Shown here one piece after another: positions 1 through 5,626 of a DNA stretch of 7,084 bases; position 1 is the first letter of the stretch, and each line of letters begins with the position of its first letter. The notes under the pieces are model-generated. The model worked only from the letters and a program-made list of their open reading frames with translations. It was not told the origin of the DNA and ran no database searches. The stretch covers positions 1-7,084 of the forward strand of contig JAPLIX010000419.1 of the NCBI GenBank assembly GCA_026388865.1, read 5' to 3'. The stretch comes from Pseudomonadota bacterium. Lineage in GTDB: Bacteria > Desulfobacterota > WTBG01 > CAIYCZ01. The position numbers were made by a program, and so were the translations under genes.

Positions 1-83
1 TAGTCAAATTCGCACGCCTGGCTGATAATAATCGGCCCTGAGCCTATGATGAGGATTTTGCGGATATCGGTTCTGCGCGGCAT
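1..83 (-). CDS. carB: Carbamoyl-phosphate synthase large subunit, N-terminal fragment cut by the window edge
   Basis: Only the first 27 codons are present. They read MPRRTDIRKILIIGSGPIII and continue SQACEFD, which is the conserved opening of CarB: a first beta strand, the glycine-rich GSGP turn, and the QACEFDY block of the first carboxy-phosphate synthetase domain. CarB takes ammonia channelled from CarA and uses bicarbonate and two ATP to make carbamoyl phosphate in the cytoplasm. The ATG at 83-81 is the only plausible start, because an in-frame TAA lies two codons upstream. It sits 19 nt after the carA stop, as expected of a co-transcribed pair. No good Shine-Dalgarno sequence is visible in that gap (the mRNA there reads CCCTGATATAACCC), so translation may depend on coupling to carA. 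Identification is secure; nothing can be said about the rest of the gene. Confidence 0.93.
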   Translation of the reverse strand, partial: MPRRTDIRKILIIGSGPIIISQACEFD

Positions 84-102
84 GGGTTATATCAGGGATT
101 TG

Positions 103-1224
103 TCAGTGCATTAATGTTACGAACTCATTGAACAGGTACCGGGCATCATGAGGCCCGGGAGAAGACTCCGGGTGATACTGGATGGAGAAGACCGGATATT
201 TTTTAAGGCGCATGCCCTCAACCGTGCGGTCATTTAAATTAATATGGGTCAGCTCCACTTCATCCCGGTTGATCGAGTCAAAATCCACACAGAAGCCGTG
301 ATTCTGGCTGGTGATAGCAACTTTTCCCGTGGGCAGGTACTGTACCGGCTGGTTTCCGCCCCGGTGGCCGAATTTAAGCTTATAGGTGGTGCCGCCGCAG
401 GCCAGGCCCAGCATCTGATGGCCAAGGCAGATGCCGAGCACCGGATAGTCAGGCATGAGCTTGCGCAGGGTCTCAACCACATAGGGCACTGCCGCGGGAT
501 CGCCGGGGCCGTTAGAGAGAAAAATACCGCTGGGATTGAGCGCGGCAATTTCCCGGGCTGTTGTTGTCGCAGGCACCACCGTCACATCGCAGCCGGCGCT
601 GCGCAGCAGGCGCAGGATGTTATATTTGATGCCGCAGTCTATGGCAACTACCCGGTAGGGAAACGATTCAATCTCAGGCCGGGACTCTCTCTCCCGCGCG
701 GCTGAAGGCCGGATAAACTCATTCCAGGAGTAGGGACTGGCGCAGGTTACCTCTTGTACCAAATCAATTCCCACCAGTCCCCGGGAGTCGCGGGCTTTTT
801 GTACCAGGCGCTTCTCGTCAAGGTCATCAGTTGACAGCACCGCCTTCATGGCTCCTGCAGTGCGGATGTGCCTGGTCAGGGCCCTGGTGTCAATGCCCTC
901 TATGCCCACGACACGGTGCTCCTGCAGGTACTCGACGAGTGACTTCTGCGAGCGCCAGTTGCTCGCGATGCGGCTCACCTCGCGCACCACAAAGCCTTCC
1001 ACCTGGGGGCGTGCGGATTCGCTGTCCTCATCATTGATGCCGTAGTTGCCAATGAGGGGATAGGTCATGGTAACGATCTGACCTTTGTAGGAGGGATCGG
1101 TGAGTATCTCCTGGTACCCGGTCATGCTGGTGTTGAACACTACTTCGCCGTAGCGCTCGCCAATGGCGCCGAACGCTGTTCCGACAAATACGGTTCCGTC
1201 TTCCAGGGCCAGGATTGCTTTCAT
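103..1224 (-). CDS. carA: Carbamoyl-phosphate synthase small (glutaminase) subunit
   Basis: This 373-residue protein has the usual length of CarA. It hydrolyses glutamine and passes the ammonia to CarB for carbamoyl phosphate, the precursor of arginine and pyrimidines. The N-terminal CarA-specific domain (about 1-185) opens MKAILALEDGTVFVGTAFGA and contains NTSMTGYQEILTDPSYKGQI at 31-50 and GIDTRALTRHIR near 110-121. A class I glutamine amidotransferase domain follows from about 190. It holds the LSNGPGDP oxyanion motif near 236-243, the nucleophile Cys266 in GICLGHQ, and His351 and Glu353 in YHPES, so the catalytic triad is complete. The MKAILALEDG opening fixes the ATG start at 1224. The ribosome-binding site is weak: no clear GGAGG is seen in the 15 nt upstream. 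The gene follows the amidotransferase/GXGXG gene by 88 nt and precedes carB by 19 nt. It looks intact and ordinary. Confidence 0.97.
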   Translation of the reverse strand: MKAILALEDGTVFVGTAFGAIGERYGEVVFNTSMTGYQEILTDPSYKGQIVTMTYPLIGNYGINDEDSESARPQVEGFVVREVSRIASNWRSQKSLVEYLQEHRVVGIEGIDTRALTRHIRTAGAMKAVLSTDDLDEKRLVQKARDSRGLVGIDLVQEVTCASPYSWNEFIRPSAARERESRPEIESFPYRVVAIDCGIKYNILRLLRSAGCDVTVVPATTTAREIAALNPSGIFLSNGPGDPAAVPYVVETLRKLMPDYPVLGICLGHQMLGLACGGTTYKLKFGHRGGNQPVQYLPTGKVAITSQNHGFCVDFDSINRDEVELTHINLNDRTVEGMRLKKYPVFSIQYHPESSPGPHDARYLFNEFVTLMH

Positions 1225-1268
1225 AATAGTGCCGCTGCTGTGTGCGGATGAATACGTGATGAGGGCTA

Positions 1269-1303
1269 TGAGTACTGAAATGTTATATTTTACTCAGCAC
1301 TCA
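1269..1303. repeat. Short inverted repeat (hairpin) upstream of carA
   Basis: Two 10-bp arms, 1269-1278 (TGAGTACTGA) and 1294-1303 (TCAGCACTCA), are inverted copies that differ at one position. The mismatch would be a G-U pair in the minus-strand RNA. They enclose a 15-nt AT-rich loop. The hairpin lies in the 88-nt gap between the GXGXG reading frame (stop at 1313) and carA (start at 1224). It is not a convincing intrinsic terminator for the minus strand, since no U-run follows the stem. It could be an RNA-processing or attenuation structure, or a remnant of a dispersed small repeat. The dyad is seen directly; any function is inference. Confidence 0.55.
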
Positions 1304-1312
1304 GAACTGCTT

Positions 1313-1801
1313 TCAGGCGTCGTCATCAACGTCGGTGAGCACGGCCAGTTTGACCGCCGCCACTTTGCGGTACACCTCTTCGGGTTTTTTGCGCGCGCCG
1401 TTGACGGTCAGCAGGTCTTTTTCTATGGAAATGCCGAACAGCTTTTCATTCTCCTGCAGGTAGGGGAGAATGAGGCTCCAGTCTTCAGGAGTCAGCTTGA
1501 TAATTGCTCCGCCGTTCAGCTGTTCCGCAACCACCGTGTGCTGCGGGTCTCGCACATAGATGGCGCCGCCGGAGGCCAGCGAGAACAGGTTTGAGCCCGG
1601 GTACGGTGCGGCCTGCTCCCGGATAACGCCGTTGTCGTCAAACTCAAGGCCATTCAGGATGACAAATCCTCCTCCCTTCAGGGGATCGCCGGCCATGCAT
1701 GATTCCGCCAGGTAGTCAAGACAGGTGCCGTTAATCACGACCCGCGGACGGCCCACCGCATTGATGAGCGGGCGGCCCGCGGCGTTTCCCATGACATACA
1801 C
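1313..1801 (-). CDS. GXGXG domain, C-terminal fragment of a frameshifted glutamate synthase amidotransferase subunit
   Basis: This is the downstream part of a gene whose upstream part ends in another frame. Read from a GTG at 1801 it gives 162 residues, but the homologous frame continues upstream to about 1825 and adds LYGAKGGN before VYVMGNAAGRPL. The glycine-rich repeats (MGNAAGRPLINAVGRP, VVINGTCLDYLAES, MAGDPLKGGGFVILNG) are those of the GXGXG (glutamate synthase C-terminal) right-handed beta-helix. A conserved tail follows, with NLFSLASGGAIYVRDP, a VVAEQLNGG segment and DWSLILPYLQENEKLFGI. In glutamate synthases this domain is structural and supports the synthase site. The GTG start is doubtful, because the purine-rich stretch before it simply encodes KGGN and the upstream frame runs 66 nt past it. 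It is probably a 3' gene remnant rather than an independent gene, although archaeal-type enzymes with a separate GXGXG subunit are known. AESC in place of the usual AESF is a minor oddity. Confidence 0.8.
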   Translation of the reverse strand: MYVMGNAAGRPLINAVGRPRVVINGTCLDYLAESCMAGDPLKGGGFVILNGLEFDDNGVIREQAAPYPGSNLFSLASGGAIYVRDPQHTVVAEQLNGGAIIKLTPEDWSLILPYLQENEKLFGISIEKDLLTVNGARKKPEEVYRKVAAVKLAVLTDVDDDA

Positions 1802-3918
1802 GTTCCCGCCCTTTGCGCCGTAGAGAAAATGACAAGTTTGCCTGCTTTCAGGATCTGGCCGAGCTGGTCCTGGGCATTGCCGTGGACAAAGATCTCCAGT
1901 CCGTCAATTCCTGATGCCAGGTAGTCGCCGGAACTGTCATAGACATCGATGCGCACCCCGTCAGTATCAGGGCCCAGTCCGCACCCTTGAAAGCGCTGGC
2001 CGCGCAAACCATAAACCATAAATCGCTTCCACCCGAGCTCAAAGGCCGCGCAGATCAGCCGCGCATCGCACTCATCGCCTTCGGGTGGAAATTCCCGGGC
2101 GTAGATAATAAGGGTCGTCTCGGTTTTTTTCGGGCTGCGCAGCTTGGCGCGGGTCTGCCAGTCAATCCAGACAAAACGCTCAGTTGTCCGCGCGGTGATC
2201 TTCGGCGCGCCGGCAAACAGTTCATACAGGCTGCGGTGCAGTATCTCAAGTACTGAGCTGCGTTTTTTGGCGCCGGTATCATAGCGGAAATCAATGAGCA
2301 GGGTGAGCGCCTCGATGGCCTTTTTCCTGCAGTCATTTCCCGCGGCGCCGTAAGCGGCGATCTTCCGGCAGTACCAGCTCAGGGTGTTAAAATCCCAGCG
2401 GGCCAGGTTATCACGAATAAACTGAAACAGCTGCCAGGCGGTTTTTTCTTCCAGCGCCTTTTCCATCTCAGAGACAGCGTTAGCGGCAGGCGTGGAGAAG
2501 AGCTCTATGGTGCGGTCAGCGGGCAACTTGTCCTTTGGCGTTGAGATAACCTTACCGAATTTATCGGTACAGGTAAAGTCGGCTGCAGCACTGGCCGAGC
2601 TGTCCTTGGTAAACTCAAACAGAAACGAGCCGCCGTCAGTGTGGCTGCCGCCGCGGGCGTTCCAGTATTTGTCCGCGATGGGGCTGAAGCGCTTGTCCTC
2701 CTGCGAGAGGCTGTGCAGGGTCGCGTCTATGGCCTGCTTCTCCGAGCAGACCAGTCCGATCTGCACCCCATCCGCCTCCTGCAGGGCAAAAACCTGGGGC
2801 CGGAGCATGGAGGTATCGGTGATGCCGATCAGCTGGTAGCGCCGGGTGTAGGGATCGTGCCGGGCGATGATAAAAAACCACGGGCCGTCAGGTGAGCCGT
2901 GAATATGGGACGCCTGGATGGCGCGGTAGATTTTTTGTTTTTCCAGTGGCAGGCAGTCAAAATCCATCTCGCCGGTCGGCGCCAGCGCTTCGATGATGTA
3001 CTCAAGAGGATATTCATAAACCCGGTTCCACAGGTCAAACAGAAGTACCGATACTTCCGTGTCGGTAAGGAACTGGGGAACGATATTGCGCTGCCGGAGA
3101 TACTCGCTCACGGAATGGTAGTTGGCAAAGTCGCCGTTGTGCACCAGCGCCTCATGCATGCCGATAAAGGGGTGCGCGCCGCCCGGATGCCACACCCGTC
3201 CCTTGGTGGGGTAGCGCTGGTGGGCGATCCAGATATGGGCCTTGAAATTTTCGAGCTGGTAATACTGGGCCACCTTCTCCGCGTAGCCGACAATCTTCAG
3301 CACCAGCATGTCCCGGCCATGTGACAGGACAAAGGCTTTTTTCTCGCCCAGGGAGGCATAGAACTGCTGGTTCAGGCGGTATGAATTCTGATAGACGAAC
3401 TCATCTTCAGCTTTGCGCTGCGCCATCGCCTGCAGCCCGCTCCTGGCTATGAAATCTTTGAGAACATTCTCCTGCACCCGCACAAAGTAGCGCCATACAT
3501 CGGGAGGCCGCGTCTCAAGGCCTTCGATATCCCGGTAGTCATCAACCGCGGGGATTTTACCTGAGCTGTCAATTTTAAAAAACGGCAGCACGCATTCGCG
3601 CTCGACCTGTTCCCGGGCCGCGGGGTCAAGAAACGCGATCTGCAGCAGGTAGTCGTCGTCTAAAATCTCCCGGGAAACTCCCAGGTCATCGGCACACAGC
3701 CCTGCCGCCGCAATGCCGCCGCCCTTGCCGTTGCCCCGGTTGTGCATCTGCACCGACGGCTCAAAGATATGTTTGCCGGCGACCGGAATAGAGGAAGCGA
3801 ACCCGGTGACACCGCAGCCGCCTTCCTCCTCTGCCTTGTAGCGTGTGGTGCGGGAGGCTTGATCAATGAGCCGCCTCCGTGAAGCGAGAATTTTTTGTGC
3901 ACTAGCTGAATCGTTCAT
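1735..3918 (-). CDS. Class II glutamine amidotransferase / glutamate synthase large-subunit-like protein, 3' end frameshifted
   Basis: From the ATG at 3918 the frame encodes 727 residues. Residues 1-698 are genuine; the last 29 follow a frameshift and are nonsense. A class II (Ntn-type) glutaminase domain occupies about 35-435. Cys35 in GGCGVTGF is the candidate nucleophile after removal of a 34-residue propeptide. It is followed by MHNRG (58-62), HQRYPTKG (233-240), HNGD (260-263) and TDTE (285-288). A largely helical linker (about 480-600) leads into the start of a GXGXG domain (GQRFQGCGLGPDTDGVRIDV, then the HGNAQDQLGQ turn). Expected role: release ammonia from glutamine for the FMN subunit at 4073-5626. 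A TTG at 3951 is possible but has no ribosome-binding site and lies in repeat DNA. The ATG at 3918 follows AAGGGAC closely (about 3-nt spacer). With the 1313-1801 segment an intact protein would have about 870 residues. Glutamate synthase is the best reading, but no FMN domain lies in this chain. Confidence 0.87.
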   Translation of the reverse strand: MNDSASAQKILASRRRLIDQASRTTRYKAEEEGGCGVTGFASSIPVAGKHIFEPSVQMHNRGNGKGGGIAAAGLCADDLGVSREILDDDYLLQIAFLDPAAREQVERECVLPFFKIDSSGKIPAVDDYRDIEGLETRPPDVWRYFVRVQENVLKDFIARSGLQAMAQRKAEDEFVYQNSYRLNQQFYASLGEKKAFVLSHGRDMLVLKIVGYAEKVAQYYQLENFKAHIWIAHQRYPTKGRVWHPGGAHPFIGMHEALVHNGDFANYHSVSEYLRQRNIVPQFLTDTEVSVLLFDLWNRVYEYPLEYIIEALAPTGEMDFDCLPLEKQKIYRAIQASHIHGSPDGPWFFIIARHDPYTRRYQLIGITDTSMLRPQVFALQEADGVQIGLVCSEKQAIDATLHSLSQEDKRFSPIADKYWNARGGSHTDGGSFLFEFTKDSSASAAADFTCTDKFGKVISTPKDKLPADRTIELFSTPAANAVSEMEKALEEKTAWQLFQFIRDNLARWDFNTLSWYCRKIAAYGAAGNDCRKKAIEALTLLIDFRYDTGAKKRSSVLEILHRSLYELFAGAPKITARTTERFVWIDWQTRAKLRSPKKTETTLIIYAREFPPEGDECDARLICAAFELGWKRFMVYGLRGQRFQGCGLGPDTDGVRIDVYDSSGDYLASGIDGLEIFVHGNAQDQLGQILKAGKLVIFSTAQRAGTCMSWETPRAARSSMRWAVRGS
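1817..1836 (-). other. Frameshift joining the two halves of the amidotransferase/GXGXG gene
   Basis: The upstream frame reads GQILKAGKLVIF, ending with TTC at 1827-1825, and then turns to non-homologous sequence (STAQRAGTC...). The frame displaced by -1 resumes the domain at CTC TAC GGC (1825-1817), giving LYGAKGGNVYVMGNAAG. As I remember the family, it reads KLVIYGDVGQTF followed by (M/L)YGAKGG, so about eight residues (24 nt) are replaced by two bases. That implies a deletion of about 22 nt. The roughly 20-residue periodicity of the beta-helix gives independent support, because this turn is 8-9 residues too short. The TTTC/TTCTC sequence at the junction fits slippage between short repeats. 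A programmed -1 shift is unlikely: no classical slippery heptamer is seen, and the missing residues would not be restored. Confidence 0.82.
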
Positions 3919-3920
3919 GA

Positions 3921-3927
3921 GTCCCTT
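3921..3927 (-). promoter_or_regulatory. Putative ribosome-binding site for the amidotransferase gene
   Basis: The minus-strand sequence AAGGGAC ends two bases before the ATG at 3918, so the AAGGGA core has a spacer of only about 3 nt. That is shorter than ideal. It still favours this ATG over the in-frame TTG at 3951, which has no purine-rich stretch upstream and lies inside the palindromic repeat. Confidence 0.45.
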
Positions 3928-3934
3928 ACGTATT

Positions 3935-4070
3935 AAAATTCTAAATCCCAAATTCTAAACCGTAAACAATTAAAAAAATTTAAATCCTAATGTTCCAAAC
4001 AGGGAAAAAACGTTTTGGGATTTCTTTGTTTGGATTTGTTTAGAATTTCGATATTAGAATTTAGGATTTT
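3935..4070. repeat. AT-rich imperfect palindromic repeat element in the intergenic gap
   Basis: The 154-nt gap between the FMN subunit gene (stop at 4073) and the amidotransferase gene (start at 3918) is far richer in A and T than the flanking genes. It is built from motifs such as ATTCTAAAT, AAATCC and TTTAGAATTT. Two sets of perfect inverted arms nest in register: 3936-3944 with 4054-4062 (9 bp) and 3950-3960 with 4038-4048 (11 bp). Further partial symmetry lies inside, for example AAATCC at 3982-3987 and GGATTT at 4032-4037. It resembles a class of dispersed AT-rich palindromes that I recall from genomes of environmental anaerobes; this cannot be confirmed from one copy. It could form a long RNA stem or be a MITE/REP-like mobile remnant. 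It encodes nothing and separates the two halves of the cluster. Confidence 0.7.
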
Positions 4071-4072
4071 AT

Positions 4073-5626
4073 TCAGTTTCCTCCGCCAACCGCTCTCCTG
4101 CCTTCATCCTTCTCCCGCTGGTAGTCAAGGTGGTACAGGCAGTCAGTTCTGCCCACCAGCTCTTTGATGCTGCGCATGCCGAAGCTTTTCAGTATCTGCA
4201 CCAGCTGTTTGCGCCAAGCCGCGTAGAGATTTATCACGCGCTGCGCGCCCCATTCAATGGTGATCATCTCCGAGAGCCGCGGGTCAGTGCTGGCAATGCC
4301 GCGCGCGCAACCCCGGCCGCTCTCGCAGTTATGGCAGCGCACGCACTCAAGCGCCACCATATCGGCAGTGCCCACCACCACCCCGTCGGCACCAAGGGCG
4401 ATTGCTTTGGCGATGTCATGGGCAGTGCGGATGCCGCCGCTGGCAATGAGCGTAATCTGATCGCGGATGCCCTCGTCTTGAAGAAACTGGTGCACCTTGG
4501 GAATCGCGTATTCTATGGGCATGGCGATATTTTTCTTGGCAATGTCCGGCGCCGCGCCGGTGCCGCCGTAGCTGCCGTCAAGATGGATGATGTTGGCGCC
4601 GGCATAGTAACTGCCCACCGCCACCATGTCCACATCAGTCGGCGTTGAGACTTTGACCGCTACCAGGGCTTTCGGGTTTATCTCCTTGATCCAGTCAACG
4701 TGTTTCTTGTGGTCTTCCACGGAATAGACGCTGTGAAAGGGGAACGGCGAGAACAGCGCGTTGCCGACCACCGCTTCCCGCATTTTGGCCACGCTGGCGG
4801 TAACTTTATCTCCCAGCAGATGGCCGCCGAGTCCGGGCTTGGCTCCCTGGGCGTATTTGAACTCGACGATGCGCACCCGCTGAATGGTGTCTTCGCGGAC
4901 ACCGAACAGGCCGGTTGCCACCTGGGTTATCATGTGGTCGTCATACGGGGCAAGTTGCTCCGGATAACCTCCCTCGCCGGTGCAGCCGAAGGTGCCCCAG
5001 AGCTTTGCCGCGCGCGCGCGCGACAGCATGGTGGAGAGGCTCACCGAGCCGAAGGACATGCCGCCGCCATAGACCGGCAGCTGAATGGTGATGCGGGGCC
5101 TGCCGTCATTTCTCCGGTTCAGCTCGATGGTTGTTGAAATTTCATCATCAGGAATTACCGGCTCCGGCATTTTTTCGGGGAAATTAAAGCGCATTTTGTC
5201 AAATCCGCCATTGCTTCTCCCAATGCAGTATTCTATATCTGAGCGCGGCACCTCCCCGGTCTCTGCCATGTACCAGGTGCTGATGAGCAGGTCGCTCGGC
5301 CAGCGGTAATCACCAAGGGTTTCGCAGAGAGGGTTTTCCACCAGGCGCAGCGCCTGTACCGGGCATTTATCAATGCAGTAGAAGGGATTATTCCGGCAGC
5401 AGAACCCCAGACAGTAAAAATCCCTGGGCTTTTCCATTTTGGCCCCTGCTTTTACATGCACGCCTTCCGGGCACAGCTCTGCGCACTTGCCGCAGGCAAT
5501 GCACTCCGGGCCTCTCCTGATTTTGTACTTGCCGATGGGATTTCTGAAGCGGGAGGGACTGCGCTTCACCCCGGGCGCTGACCACCGCTCTGCCGCAGCT
5601 GATTTCTTTTTATTTTTTGCCTTCAT
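4073..5626 (-). CDS. gltB: Glutamate synthase FMN/iron-sulfur subunit (archaeal-type GltB) with N-terminal ferredoxin domain
   Basis: This 517-residue protein has the size and layout of the archaeal-type glutamate synthase. The basic N-terminus (1-38) precedes a ferredoxin-like module: Cys42, 45, 48 and 52 in CIACGKCAELCP, then Cys72, 76/77, 84 and 88 as a second, less regular set. The FMN TIM barrel spans about 150-470. It contains GGGMSFG (187-193), CTGEGG (215-220), QGAKPGLGG (260-268), Lys325, LDGSYGGTGAAP (349-360) and the FMN-phosphate region ASGGIRTAHDIAKAIALGAD (395-414). Cys428, 431, 434 and 440 follow as an iron-sulfur site. All main catalytic motifs are present. Expected reaction: 2-oxoglutarate plus ammonia to glutamate, with electrons arriving through the clusters. 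The start overlaps the preceding stop (ATGA) and has GGTGAG 5 nt upstream. The ammonia-releasing domain is on the gene downstream. No NAD(P)H-oxidising GltD partner is in the window, so the electron donor is unknown. Confidence 0.92.
   Translation of the reverse strand: MKAKNKKKSAAAERWSAPGVKRSPSRFRNPIGKYKIRRGPECIACGKCAELCPEGVHVKAGAKMEKPRDFYCLGFCCRNNPFYCIDKCPVQALRLVENPLCETLGDYRWPSDLLISTWYMAETGEVPRSDIEYCIGRSNGGFDKMRFNFPEKMPEPVIPDDEISTTIELNRRNDGRPRITIQLPVYGGGMSFGSVSLSTMLSRARAAKLWGTFGCTGEGGYPEQLAPYDDHMITQVATGLFGVREDTIQRVRIVEFKYAQGAKPGLGGHLLGDKVTASVAKMREAVVGNALFSPFPFHSVYSVEDHKKHVDWIKEINPKALVAVKVSTPTDVDMVAVGSYYAGANIIHLDGSYGGTGAAPDIAKKNIAMPIEYAIPKVHQFLQDEGIRDQITLIASGGIRTAHDIAKAIALGADGVVVGTADMVALECVRCHNCESGRGCARGIASTDPRLSEMITIEWGAQRVINLYAAWRKQLVQILKSFGMRSIKELVGRTDCLYHLDYQREKDEGRRAVGGGN

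Noticed and set aside
244..705. 153-codon open frame on the plus strand
   Set aside because: It is antisense to the intact carA glutaminase domain, and its composition is that of a shadow frame.
1225..1312. Intrinsic terminator before carA
   Set aside because: The hairpin stem is not followed by a U-run on the minus strand.
1817..1836. Programmed -1 ribosomal frameshift between the two halves
   Set aside because: There is no classical slippery heptamer, and joining the frames still leaves the beta-helix turn about eight residues short, which points to a deletion.
3919..3951. Upstream TTG start adding 11 residues to the amidotransferase protein
   Set aside because: It lacks a ribosome-binding site, is encoded by repeat DNA, and the ATG at 3918 has AAGGGAC just upstream.
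4130..5137. Long plus-strand open frames opposite the FMN subunit gene
   Set aside because: The minus-strand protein has all conserved motifs, and these frames show none.
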